A DNA stretch of 64,000 nt from Nocardia abscessus (lineage in GTDB: Bacteria; Actinomycetota; Actinomycetes; Mycobacteriales; Mycobacteriaceae), in contig NZ_JADLQO010000005.1 of assembly GCF_015477775.1 (NCBI RefSeq), forward strand, positions 372,001 through 436,000, read 5' to 3'. This document shows, piece after piece, positions 1 through 8,393 of the stretch. The notes under the pieces were generated by a model that saw only the letters and a list, made by a program, of their open reading frames with translations, was not told the origin of the DNA and searched no databases. Positions within the stretch are counted from its first letter, which is position 1; every line of letters starts with the position of its first letter. A program made the translations under genes and the position numbers.

Positions 1-339
1 CGTGACCGGGCGCAGCCCCAAACCGCCTTCGACGAAGCGGCGTACGGATCCCAGCCCGGCGTCCAGAGCGGCTTCGTAGCCCGGGCGTGCCCATCCGCGC
101 ACGTTCGCGGTGCCGTCACCTGCGGGCGTCACCCCGATCTCGGCGACCAGTTCTGCGGTAGTCGGTTCGCAGACCGCCCAGGAGAAGTGCGTCTCCTCCG
201 CCCAGCCCGCAGTGCGCCGGGCCACGTAGTCCGGTTCGGTGATGCCGCCCGCCGCCAGGGCGGGGCGGTCATCGATGCGATCGTCGGCGCGCAGGGCGCG
301 CAGATACCAGGCGCCCGCATTGATCTCGATCGGTTCCAT
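1..339 (-). CDS. GNAT-family N-acetyltransferase (RimJ/RimL-like), 3' end cut by the window edge
   Basis: An open frame runs from an ATG at 339 to the first base of the window without a stop, giving the first 113 residues. It begins MEPIEINAGAWYLRALRADD, and the stretch around residues 50-95 (FSWAV, LVAEIGVTP, ANVRGWARPGYEAA) resembles the central strands of RimJ/RimL-type acetyltransferases, where a Trp/Pro-containing loop precedes the acetyl-CoA binding helix. The C-terminal half lies outside the window. The family transfers acetyl groups to protein N-termini or small amines; the substrate here cannot be told. It is transcribed away from the kinase gene that follows. Confidence 0.6.
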   Translation of the reverse strand, partial: MEPIEINAGAWYLRALRADDRIDDRPALAAGGITEPDYVARRTAGWAEETHFSWAVCEPTTAELVAEIGVTPAGDGTANVRGWARPGYEAALDAGLGSVRRFVEGGLGLRPVT

Positions 340-528
340 CAGCACTCGCCCGTTCCGTGTTCGCTGCCCGGTACCGCGACCAGCGCACCCGCGAATTCCC
401 CGACGCCGAGCGGCCTCGCTGCGACATGATCGGATGGCCGCGACGTCGCTTTTGCGCTTTCCGCGGTGCGGACGTGAATTTCGGGTAGCTCGATCATGCG
501 GAAAAGGCTAGCGGGAGGTTCTATCGAT

Positions 529-1914
529 ATGGACGAGCTATGGTTCGGCCACTACCGCCTCGACCGGTTGCTGGGCAGCGGCGGCACAGGCGAAGTCTGG
601 CTCGCGCACGACACCACAGCCGGCCGTACCGTCGCACTGAAGGTACTGGCCGCCGGGTACGCGGCGGATACGAGATTCCGGCAGCGATTCACCAGAGAGG
701 CTCGGCTCGCCGCCCAGGTACGCGGGCCGCACCTGGTGTCGATCCATTCCTTCGGTGAACTCGACGGCCGCCTGTACATCGATATGGAATACATCGAAGG
801 CTCGGACGTGGCCGCACTGCTGCGTCGCGAGGGGCGGCTGGCGCCCGAGCGCGCGATCGAGATCGTGTCGCAGACGGCCACCGCCCTCGATATCGCGCAT
901 CGCGCGGGCCTGGTACACCGCGACGTCAAGCCCTCCAACATCATGGTGACGCCGGACGGCACGGTCTACCTGATCGACTTCGGCACCGCGCACCGCAGCG
1001 ACCAGCCCTCGATCACCGCCACCGGCAACGTGGTGGGCACGCTGGCCTACATGGCGCCGGAGCGGTTCGACGGCACGGCGGGACCTCGGTCCGATCAGTA
1101 CTCGCTGGCCTGCGTCCTGTACGAGTGCCTCACCGGGCGCAGGCCGTTCGACGGCGGCGATCCGCCGCGCCTGTTGCGCGCCCACCTGATGCAAACCCCG
1201 CCGCTCGCGTCCGCGCTGAATCCGGCCGTGCCGCCGGAACTGGACGCGGTGATCGCGCGCGGCATGGCGAAAGACCCCGCTCGGCGGTGGTCCAGTGCGG
1301 GGGAGCTGGCGTCCGTGGGGTACGCGGCCGTGACCGGCCGTGACGCGACGACGGTCGAGCTGTCGTCGTCGGTGCCGACCGCCGTGCTGCCGCCACCGCG
1401 CTGGAGGGCCCGCACCGGTGGCCCGCCCCGGGCGCGGGCGTCCATCGGCCCGCGCCTCGCGCTGGCGGCTTTCGGAACGCTCGCCGTGGCGGTCGCCGGG
1501 ACACTGTGGCTCGGCAGGCCCGAGGTGGCCGTCGCGGGCCCGGACGACTCGCCGATTCCGTCTTCGAAGCAGGAAGCCGCCGCGCAACCGGTGCTGCCGT
1601 CGCATGCCCCGGCCCCACCGGTGCCCATCTCCGCGCCTCTGCTGGTCCTGCCCGGCGCGGGGCAGCCGTGCGACCCGGCGGTGGACGTGCACAGCGTCAC
1701 CGTCGACGGCCTCGTGCTGACCTGTACGCCGTTGGTGGCGGGCCGGGCGAGCTGGCTGCCCGCGGTGGCGGCCTCCACCGGCGTCGCAACGGGGAGCGCC
1801 GAAGGCGACGCGAACGACTCCGGGCAGCAGGGCTCGGACGACAAGCGCGACCGGGGCAAGCCCGGCCATTCGAACCAGGGCAACGGCAGGGACAAGCCCA
1901 AACCGAACAAGTAG
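529..1914 (+). CDS. Membrane-anchored Ser/Thr protein kinase (Pkn family)
   Basis: 461-residue Hanks-type kinase. Visible are the glycine loop GSGGTGEVW (16-24), ATP-binding Lys38, catalytic Asp132 in HRDVKPSN, the DFG Asp150 and the activation-segment end MAPERF. A single membrane helix lies near residues 310-329. A C-terminal tail of about 130 residues follows, with two Cys that could pair and a Lys/Gly/Asn-rich end; by the usual topology it would be outside the cell and might act as a sensor. The ATG at 529 is chosen over one at 496 because GGGAGG lies 10 nt before it and homology starts there. It stands in tandem with a second kinase whose catalytic residues carry the same numbers, so the two probably arose by duplication. 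The signal sensed is unknown. Confidence 0.9.
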   Translation: MDELWFGHYRLDRLLGSGGTGEVWLAHDTTAGRTVALKVLAAGYAADTRFRQRFTREARLAAQVRGPHLVSIHSFGELDGRLYIDMEYIEGSDVAALLRREGRLAPERAIEIVSQTATALDIAHRAGLVHRDVKPSNIMVTPDGTVYLIDFGTAHRSDQPSITATGNVVGTLAYMAPERFDGTAGPRSDQYSLACVLYECLTGRRPFDGGDPPRLLRAHLMQTPPLASALNPAVPPELDAVIARGMAKDPARRWSSAGELASVGYAAVTGRDATTVELSSSVPTAVLPPPRWRARTGGPPRARASIGPRLALAAFGTLAVAVAGTLWLGRPEVAVAGPDDSPIPSSKQEAAAQPVLPSHAPAPPVPISAPLLVLPGAGQPCDPAVDVHSVTVDGLVLTCTPLVAGRASWLPAVAASTGVATGSAEGDANDSGQQGSDDKRDRGKPGHSNQGNGRDKPKPNK

Positions 1915-2088
1915 GCCGGACCGTCGCGTGACTGTCGCCCAGCACACAGTGGTGCGTGACGCGGGGTGGGGTTACGCTCCGAAAGAGGCCACGTCTTCGG
2001 TATTCCCGCGGTGATCTGCTGATTCGCGTTGTCCGCTCCGCGGTGGAGGCCGGGCCGACCAGACGTCGACGGTGACTGGAGGTTCGCG

Positions 2089-4164
2089 ATGGGGGAGGTG
2101 CGATTCGCGGGTTACCGGCTGGAACGGCTGCTCGGCAAGGGCGGCATGGGCCAGGTGTGGCTGGCGTACGACACGGTGGCGGCACGGCGGGTGGCGTTGA
2201 AACTCTTGCCCGCCGACCTGGCGGCCGGCGGTGGATACCGCAAGCGATTCGAGCGCGAGGCCGAGGCGGTGGCGCGGTTGCGCGACCCGCATGTACCCAG
2301 AATCCACCGATTCGGCGAGATCGACGGGCGGCTCTACATCGACATGCAATTCGTCGAGGGCGACGACCTGGCGGGCAAGCTGGCGGCCGAGGGGCCGATG
2401 CCACCGGCCGTGGCGGTCGGCATCATCGGGCACGTCGCCGCCGCGCTCGACGTGGCGCATCGGGCCGGACTGGTGCACCGCGACGTCAAACCGTCGAACA
2501 TCGTCGTCCATCCCAGCGGCTTCACCTACCTGATCGACTTCGGTATCGCGCACGCCCTCGGCCGGACGGCCGTGACCACCACCGGCATGGCGATCGGAAC
2601 CCTCGCGTACATGGCGCCGGAACGGTTCGGCGGAACGGTGGACGGGCGCGCCGACGTCTACTCGCTGGCCTGCGTGCTCTACGAATGCCTCACCGGCTCC
2701 CGGCTCTACGGCGACACCGATCCCGCGCAGCAGATGCACGCTCACCTGATGGCGGCGCCGCCACGAGCCGGTGCGGTGTGCGCCGCCGTCCCCGCCGCGC
2801 TGGACGCCGTCATCGCGCGCGGACTGGCGAAGGAGCCGAACGAAAGGTACTCCACGGCAGGAGCATTCGCGGCGGCCGCGCGCGCCGCGATCGGCGCTTC
2901 CGCGCCTGACTCGCGAGCGGTGCCGCCGATGCCGCTCCGTCCGCCGACAAAGCCGGTGACAGGGGCGGCCGTGCCACCGCAGAGGGGCGACGCGCATCGG
3001 CCCGACGGCGGTGTTCCGGCGAATCCAGCCGCACCGGGGCAGCATTCGCCGTCGGACTCGAAATCCGCTGTCGCGGAAGGCGGCACGCCGGAACATTTCG
3101 ACCCGGAGCCGGAACCACGGCAAACGCCCAACCCGACCAAAGTGTTGCCGCAGCCAGGACCGACGCCGACCCTCGTGGCGACCGAGCTCGACTGGTCTTC
3201 GGTCGCGCCCAGCCCGAACTACGCACCGGGCGGGCACGTTTCGAAGCCGGGCTCGGCGGTGCGGGGATACTCCGATCCGCAGCGTGCGGTAGGCAATGGT
3301 TATCCGTTTGCCGGGCAGCCGTATTCAGCGCCCCGGCGGTGGTATCAGAACGGGTCGTATGCCGCTGGAAGTGCCCGGCGCGGACAGCCGGGCTGGCAGG
3401 GCCGGTTTCTCGCGCTGCAGTCGCGCGTGCTCACCCCGAAGCCGGGTCCGGTCGTACCGCCGTATCGGAGTCCGGGTCTACCGGCGCGGAAGGTTTTCCC
3501 GGCGGTACAGCGGCCGGGCTATCCGCAGTCCGCACAGCGGCGGCCGCGCGTCCCGGTCCCGCGCCGACGGCCGCGGCGTCGCCGCAGCTTGCTGTCGAAG
3601 ATGATCGGCGCGCTTGTCGTCGTCTTCCTTGCCCCCTTCGCTTTCGCGGCAGGGTGCGTCGCGTTGATCGCGGCGGGCAGCAGAACCGGCGACGCGGGCA
3701 CGCCAGGGCCTTCGTTGCCGCCTTCGGCGGTGGCCGTGGAGCACCCGGGACCGCCCGGAGACGATCGAGTGCCCGACCCGGCCGTGGGCACACCCGTTCG
3801 CGACGGCAAGTTCGAGTTCGTCGTGACGAAGGTCGACGCGGGCGTGTCACGGGTCGGACTGCAGACGGCCGCAGGCTCGTTCCTGATCGTCACACTGGCC
3901 GTGCGCAACATCTCCGACGAGACGAAGTGGTTCCTTCCCCTTGGCCAGCGCCTGCTGGACACGCAGAGCACTGCCTTCGACCACAACGCCACCGCCACGA
4001 TATGGCAGAACACCCAGCAGCGCCTCGGCTACTCCTTCGAGCTGCGCCCCGGGCAATCCGCGACCACGCAGCTCGTCTTCGACCTCCCCGCGACCGTCAC
4101 TCCCGGCCACCTCGAACTCCACGACTTCGTGCTGTCCAACGGCGTCCGAGTCCGCCTCGACTGA
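2089..4164 (+). CDS. Membrane-anchored Ser/Thr protein kinase with extracellular DUF4352-like domain
   Basis: 691 residues. The kinase domain (1-270) has GKGGMGQVW, Lys38, HRDVKPSN (Asp132), DFG (Asp150) and MAPERFGG. A Pro/Arg-rich linker of about 230 residues leads to a membrane helix near 506-527. Residues 566-691 look like a DUF4352 immunoglobulin-like domain (GTPVRDGKFEFVVTKVD, LIVTLAVRNISD), predicted outside. GGAGG sits 6 nt before this ATG; a TTG at 2029 is less likely. Same strand as the preceding kinase, with about 175 bp between them, so it may have its own promoter. The kinase call is firm; the outer domain's role as a ligand sensor is inferred from architecture. Confidence 0.9.
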   Translation: MGEVRFAGYRLERLLGKGGMGQVWLAYDTVAARRVALKLLPADLAAGGGYRKRFEREAEAVARLRDPHVPRIHRFGEIDGRLYIDMQFVEGDDLAGKLAAEGPMPPAVAVGIIGHVAAALDVAHRAGLVHRDVKPSNIVVHPSGFTYLIDFGIAHALGRTAVTTTGMAIGTLAYMAPERFGGTVDGRADVYSLACVLYECLTGSRLYGDTDPAQQMHAHLMAAPPRAGAVCAAVPAALDAVIARGLAKEPNERYSTAGAFAAAARAAIGASAPDSRAVPPMPLRPPTKPVTGAAVPPQRGDAHRPDGGVPANPAAPGQHSPSDSKSAVAEGGTPEHFDPEPEPRQTPNPTKVLPQPGPTPTLVATELDWSSVAPSPNYAPGGHVSKPGSAVRGYSDPQRAVGNGYPFAGQPYSAPRRWYQNGSYAAGSARRGQPGWQGRFLALQSRVLTPKPGPVVPPYRSPGLPARKVFPAVQRPGYPQSAQRRPRVPVPRRRPRRRRSLLSKMIGALVVVFLAPFAFAAGCVALIAAGSRTGDAGTPGPSLPPSAVAVEHPGPPGDDRVPDPAVGTPVRDGKFEFVVTKVDAGVSRVGLQTAAGSFLIVTLAVRNISDETKWFLPLGQRLLDTQSTAFDHNATATIWQNTQQRLGYSFELRPGQSATTQLVFDLPATVTPGHLELHDFVLSNGVRVRLD

Positions 4165-4190
4165 CCGCTTTCGCACTGCTGTGTTCGCGA

Positions 4191-4209
4191 CGCCCTGCGA
4201 AGCAGGGCG
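4191..4209. terminator. Bidirectional hairpin between convergent kinase and lipase genes
   Basis: CGCCCTGC (4191-4198) and GCAGGGCG (4202-4209) form a perfect 8-bp stem closed by GAA, with flanking GCG/CGC extending it. It lies 27 nt after the kinase stop and 13 nt beyond the lipase stop on the other strand. No long T-tract follows, which is usual for actinobacterial terminators. Confidence 0.6.
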
Positions 4210-4221
4210 CGAGCGGACGCG

Positions 4222-5160
4222 TCAGACGGCAGGCAGGACGGCGGAGAGCGCGCTGAGGACGGCTCGGCGGCCGATCTGCAGGGCAGCGGCCAGCAGGGTG
4301 GTGTCGCGGGCGGCGCTGTCGATATCGGGAGAGCCGACGGGCGGGTGGATCTGCAGGACCGAGTCGCCCAGTCCGGCGAGCGCCCGGTCCTCGATGTCCT
4401 GCTGGCGCGGGCGTTCGAGCCAGGCACGGTACGCGCCGGGCGCCACCGCGCGCAGATAGCCGCCGCCGACGATCTGGTGCAGGCGCGAAGCGGGCGGACG
4501 CCTTTCGTCCACCCGCCGGGTGCGCAGGACCACGGCGTGGGTGGCGCCCGCCCGGACCGCGGTGCGGATCGGGACGGTTTCGGAGAGGCCGCCGTCGAAG
4601 TAGGCCGAGTCGCCCAGGGCGACCGGTGGGCCGGCCAGGATGGGCAGGCCCGCCGACGCGCGCAACGCGCGCATGAGCGTCCGCTTGTCGGTGATGTGCG
4701 GATGCAGGTCGACCGGTTGCCCGGTGCGGATATCGGTGGCGATCGGATGGAACGTGGTGGCGTTGGCCAGGATCGCCTCGAAATCCATCGGTTCGATGCC
4801 GTCGTACACCTGGTGCACGAGATACCGCAGATCGAACGCCGGACGTCCGCGCAGGAGGCGGGCCGGGTCGATGGCGCGGCGCATGATCACCGGATCGGTC
4901 CAGGCGCGCATGCCGGGAATCGCGCGCCCACACAGCAGCCAGGCGCCGTTGATCGCGCCCGCCGACGTGCCGTACACCGCGTCGAAAACCCCGGCCAGTC
5001 CGAGCTCCTCCAGCGCGGACACCATGCCGCTGGAGTACACGCCCCGGCTGCCGCCGCCCTCCACCACCAGCGCCAAGCGGTGACCGTCGGCCCGGCTGGA
5101 GGTGGCACGGCGCGCGCGGAGCAGCTCCGCGACGGGGGAGACGCTTGTCGAGCTGGTCAC
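4222..5160 (-). CDS. Patatin-like phospholipase
   Basis: 312-residue lipid acyl hydrolase of the patatin family. It shows the oxyanion motif GGGSRG, the nucleophile elbow GTSAG and the dyad Asp in YFDGGL, in the usual order, so it should be active on acyl esters. No signal peptide or membrane segment is seen. The GTG at 5160 is preferred because TATCGT lies 6 nt upstream of it, fitting a leaderless transcript, and no ribosome-binding site is visible; a longer frame opens at a GTG at 5181. It converges on the kinase gene and has its own promoter region facing accA3. The substrate is unknown. Confidence 0.85.
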   Translation of the reverse strand: MTSSTSVSPVAELLRARRATSSRADGHRLALVVEGGGSRGVYSSGMVSALEELGLAGVFDAVYGTSAGAINGAWLLCGRAIPGMRAWTDPVIMRRAIDPARLLRGRPAFDLRYLVHQVYDGIEPMDFEAILANATTFHPIATDIRTGQPVDLHPHITDKRTLMRALRASAGLPILAGPPVALGDSAYFDGGLSETVPIRTAVRAGATHAVVLRTRRVDERRPPASRLHQIVGGGYLRAVAPGAYRAWLERPRQQDIEDRALAGLGDSVLQIHPPVGSPDIDSAARDTTLLAAALQIGRRAVLSALSAVLPAV

Positions 5161-5303
5161 CGGATCACGATACGACACCACAGTGTGCGGATCGGGTCCG
5201 GCGGAGGCAGCGCACGTGACCAGGGAAGGGCCACCTCGTAAACAGTTGGAGCGGGCGCGGACTCCGTCGTCGCGCGCCCGCTCCGTGCGGTCTTCGCCGG
5301 GTA

Positions 5304-7109
5304 CTACTTGATCTCTGCGAGAACCGTGCCCTGGGTGATCGCCGCGCCCGCCTCGACGGACAGGCCGGTGACCACACCCGCCTTATGGGCGTTGACCGGG
5401 TTTTCCATCTTCATGGCCTCGAGCACCACGATCAGATCGCCTGCCTCGACCGACTGGCCCTCTTCCACGGCGACCTTGACGACGGTGCCCTGCATAGGAG
5501 CGGTGACCGCGTCACCGGAGGCCGCGCCGCCGCCCGCGCCGCCACGCTTGCGCGGCTTGGGCTTCTTGCGGATCACACCCGCGCCGTTGCCCGCCGCGCC
5601 TGCCGCGCCCGCGCCGACGGTGAAGTTGCCGGGCAGCGAAACCTCGACCCGGCGTCCGCCGACCTCGACGACGACCTTCTGCCGGGGCAGATCCTCGTCC
5701 TCCTCGGCCGGGGCGCCCGCGCCCGCGAACGGCTCGATGGTGTTGACCCACTCGTTCTCGATCCACTTGGTGTAGACCTCGAACTTCTCGCCGTCACCCA
5801 CGAACGCCGGGTCCTCGACGACCGCCCGGTGGAACGGGATGACCGTGGCCAGGCCGTCGACCTCGAACTCGGCCAGCGCGCGCCGCGCCCGCTCCAGCGC
5901 CTGGGTCCGGTTCTCGCCGGTGACGATCAGCTTGGCCAGCATCGAGTCGAACTGTCCGCCGATCACGCTGCCCTCCACCACGCCGGAGTCGACGCGCACG
6001 CCGGGGCCGGAGGGCTCCCGGTACACGGTGACCGGGCCGGGGGCGGGCAGGAAGCCGCGGCCCGCGTCCTCGCCGTTGATGCGGAACTCGAAGGAGTGGC
6101 CGCGCGGCGTCGGGTCCTCGGTGATCTCCAGCTTCTCGCCGTTGGCGATGCGGAACTGCTGGCGAACCAGGTCGATGCCCGCGGTCTCCTCGGTGACCGG
6201 GTGCTCCACCTGCAGGCGGGTGTTCACCTCGAGGAAGGAGACCGTCTCGCCCTGCACCAGGTACTCGACGGTGCCCGCGCCGTAGTAGCCGGCTTCCTTG
6301 CAGATGGCCTTGGCCGATGCGTGGATCTTCGCGCGGACCTCGTCGGACAGGAACGGCGCCGGGGCCTCCTCGACGAGCTTCTGGAAGCGCCGCTGCAGCG
6401 AGCAGTCGCGGGTGCCCGCGACCACGACGTTGCCGTGCTTGTCGGCGATGACCTGCGCCTCGACGTGGCGGGCCTTGTCCAGGTACTGCTCGACGAAGCA
6501 CTCGCCGCGACCGAAGGCGGCGGTCGCCTCGCGCACTGCCGAGTCGTACAGCTCCGGGATCTCCTCGATGGAGTGCGCGACCTTCATGCCGCGGCCGCCA
6601 CCGCCGAACGCCGCCTTGATGGCGACCGGCACGCCGTACTTCTCGGCGAACTTCACGACCTCGGTCGCGTCCTTGACCGGGTCCTTGGTGCCCGCGGCCA
6701 TCGGCGCCTTCGCGCGCTCGGCGATGTGCCGCGCGGTGACCTTGTCGCCCAGGTCGCGGATGGACTGCGGCGAGGGGCCGATCCAGATCAGCCCGGCGTC
6801 GATGACGGCCTGGGCGAAGTCGGCGTTCTCGGAGAGGAAGCCGTAGCCCGGGTGGATGGCGTCGGCGCCGGACTTGGCGGCGGCGTCGAGGATCTTGTCG
6901 AACACGAGGTACGACTCCGCCGAGGTCTGTCCGCCCAGGGCGAAGGCCTCGTCGGCGAGCTTGACGAACGGGGCATCGGCGTCCGGCTCGGCGTAGACCG
7001 CGACGCTGCCGATGCCGGCGTCCTTGGCCGCCCGGATCACGCGCACGGCGATCTCGCCTCGGTTAGCTACGAGTACCTTCGTGATCCGCGCGCTGGCATG
7101 GCTGGGCAC
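5304..7109 (-). CDS. accA3: Acyl-CoA carboxylase alpha subunit (biotin carboxylase plus biotin carrier)
   Basis: 601 residues. The N-terminal biotin carboxylase/ATP-grasp part begins KVLVANRGEIAVRVIRAAKD and contains AAFGGGGRGMKVA and EHPVTEETAGIDLV. An Ala/Gly-rich and Lys/Arg-rich linker leads to the carrier domain with EAMKMEN, in which Lys567, 34 residues from the end, takes the biotin. It closely resembles mycobacterial AccA3, the alpha subunit shared by the acetyl-, propionyl- and long-chain acyl-CoA carboxylases. AGGAGG lies 4 nt before the GTG at 7109, and the protein then starts like the mycobacterial one (PSHASARITKVL); upstream starts add about 26 residues without homology. AccD5, AccE and BirA are encoded within 7 kb. 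Confidence 0.96.
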   Translation of the reverse strand: MPSHASARITKVLVANRGEIAVRVIRAAKDAGIGSVAVYAEPDADAPFVKLADEAFALGGQTSAESYLVFDKILDAAAKSGADAIHPGYGFLSENADFAQAVIDAGLIWIGPSPQSIRDLGDKVTARHIAERAKAPMAAGTKDPVKDATEVVKFAEKYGVPVAIKAAFGGGGRGMKVAHSIEEIPELYDSAVREATAAFGRGECFVEQYLDKARHVEAQVIADKHGNVVVAGTRDCSLQRRFQKLVEEAPAPFLSDEVRAKIHASAKAICKEAGYYGAGTVEYLVQGETVSFLEVNTRLQVEHPVTEETAGIDLVRQQFRIANGEKLEITEDPTPRGHSFEFRINGEDAGRGFLPAPGPVTVYREPSGPGVRVDSGVVEGSVIGGQFDSMLAKLIVTGENRTQALERARRALAEFEVDGLATVIPFHRAVVEDPAFVGDGEKFEVYTKWIENEWVNTIEPFAGAGAPAEEDEDLPRQKVVVEVGGRRVEVSLPGNFTVGAGAAGAAGNGAGVIRKKPKPRKRGGAGGGAASGDAVTAPMQGTVVKVAVEEGQSVEAGDLIVVLEAMKMENPVNAHKAGVVTGLSVEAGAAITQGTVLAEIK

Positions 7110-7203
7110 TGAGCCTCCTGTGTGCATTCTTTTGGTCGCTTCGCCGGGGGATGGTTGCTGCGCAGGCTCCGCTCCCGTAATCGACAAACTTACGTCTCGG
7201 GCG

Positions 7204-7261
7204 AGTGTAGGCAGTCTGCCAACAGACGCCGCACTCGGCTAGACCTACTGAGCAGTAGGTC
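7204..7261. promoter_or_regulatory. accA3 upstream region: two dyads and a -10-like hexamer
   Basis: On the minus strand TACACT (7204-7209) is a candidate -10 for accA3, about 95 bp before its start. Just upstream is a 14-bp dyad GTCTG-CCAA-CAGAC (7214-7227) in the -35 area, then a perfect 20-bp dyad GACCTACTG-AG-CAGTAGGTC (7242-7261). The second also lies 46-65 bp past the sseA stop, so it could instead end that transcript, but no T-tract follows on that strand. An operator role is inferred. Confidence 0.4.
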
Positions 7262-7306
7262 GCGGATCACAACGTCTCCGGGCTGTGTTTGGGACCTCAC
7301 CCTGCC

Positions 7307-8224
7307 CTACCTGCTCCGCATGCGTCGCGTGCCACTCCGCGGGGGTACCTCGCCCGGTTCGTTCCCCTTGGCGATCGGCATGCGCACGGAATTGCCCCAC
7401 TCGGTCCAGGAACCGTCGTAGTTGCGCACGCCCGGACGCCCGAGCAGATAGGTCAGCACGAACCAGCTGTGACTGGATCGCACGCCGACTCGACTGTAGA
7501 CCATCACCTCGTCCGGACCGGTCGATTCGCCGTAGACCTCGCCGAGTTCGGCGCGCGATCGGAATCGCCCATCGGCGGTGAGCGCCTCGGTCCACGGAAT
7601 ATTGGACGCGCTGGGGATATGGCCGCCGCGCAGCGCCGCGTCCTCGGGGGTGCCCGGCGCCATGGTGCGCGCGCCGCAGTACTCCTCGGCCGAGCGCACG
7701 TCGATCACCGGCTTGCCGAGGTGGGCGAGCACGTCCTCGCGAAAGGCGCGGAAGGTGCTGTCGTCGCGGCGCACGGCCGGGTAGCCGCTGCGCACCGGGT
7801 AGCCGGGCTCGAAGGTCGTGTCGCGGGCCTCGGAGATCCAGGCCGCGCGCCCGCCGTCGAGCAGCCGCACATCCTCGTGTCCGAACAGGGTGAACACCCA
7901 CGCCGTGTGCGCCGCTTGCGTGTTGTCCCGATCCCCGTAGATCACGACTGTGTCGTCACGTTCTATCCCTTTGGCGCGCATCAGTTCGGTGAAGCGGGTT
8001 CCGTCGATATAGTCGCGCGTGACCGGATCGTTCAGATCGCTTCGCCAATCCAGTTTGGTGGCGCCCGGAACGTGCCCGATGTCGTAGAGCAGCGTGTCCT
8101 CGTTGGCCTCGATGATCTTGAGTCCCCGCGCGCCTATGTTTGCCGACAGCCACTCCGTGGTTACTAGTCGGTGAGGATGTGCGTAGGAACCGAGTGAGGG
8201 ATGAGGGTCCGGGGCGACGGGCAC
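7307..8224 (-). CDS. sseA: Rhodanese-type sulfurtransferase, SseA-like, catalytic Cys replaced by Ser
   Basis: 305 residues with two rhodanese domains, closely resembling mycobacterial SseA along its length (ends RNYDGSWTEWGNSVRMPI). Sulfurtransferases move sulfane sulfur from thiosulfate or 3-mercaptopyruvate through a persulfide on the Cys that opens the second-domain active loop. That loop normally reads CRxGxRSS; here it reads SRVGVRSS, Ser244 being coded by AGT (plus-strand 7493-7495). The rest of the loop and the fold look intact, so the protein may be a non-catalytic rhodanese. The GTG at 8224, with AAGGA about 11 nt upstream, matches the homologue's start; longer starts exist. Its place beside accA3 is as in mycobacteria. 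Family firm; activity doubtful. Confidence 0.88.
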   Translation of the reverse strand: MPVAPDPHPSLGSYAHPHRLVTTEWLSANIGARGLKIIEANEDTLLYDIGHVPGATKLDWRSDLNDPVTRDYIDGTRFTELMRAKGIERDDTVVIYGDRDNTQAAHTAWVFTLFGHEDVRLLDGGRAAWISEARDTTFEPGYPVRSGYPAVRRDDSTFRAFREDVLAHLGKPVIDVRSAEEYCGARTMAPGTPEDAALRGGHIPSASNIPWTEALTADGRFRSRAELGEVYGESTGPDEVMVYSRVGVRSSHSWFVLTYLLGRPGVRNYDGSWTEWGNSVRMPIAKGNEPGEVPPRSGTRRMRSR

Positions 8225-8328
8225 GGTGTCTGGGTCCTTCACGCATGGGTGGACGGTGGTGGCAGCGGTTCGGGGTCTCACAGCGATGGTAGGTGTGAGT
8301 CGACAGTGACTCTCGTTTCAGATCACAA

Positions 8329-8366
8329 ATCGGATGAGGGCCGAATAAAGGGCACCTACATCCGAT
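8329..8366. promoter_or_regulatory. Inverted repeat before the COG2345-type regulator
   Basis: ATCGGAT (8329-8335) and ATCCGAT (8360-8366) form a 7-bp inverted repeat with a 24-nt centre, ending 27 nt before the regulator's start codon, in the divergent region shared with sseA. It is a candidate autoregulatory site; nothing beyond position and symmetry supports this. Confidence 0.3.
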
Positions 8367-8393
8367 AAAGTCTCCCGGGAGGAGGGGTGAGCT

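Noticed and set aside
5385..7112. Long plus-strand open frame (575 codons) opposite accA3
   Set aside because: It is the GC-skew shadow of accA3; the product is Arg/Gly/Leu-rich with no family resemblance, and accA3 is certain.
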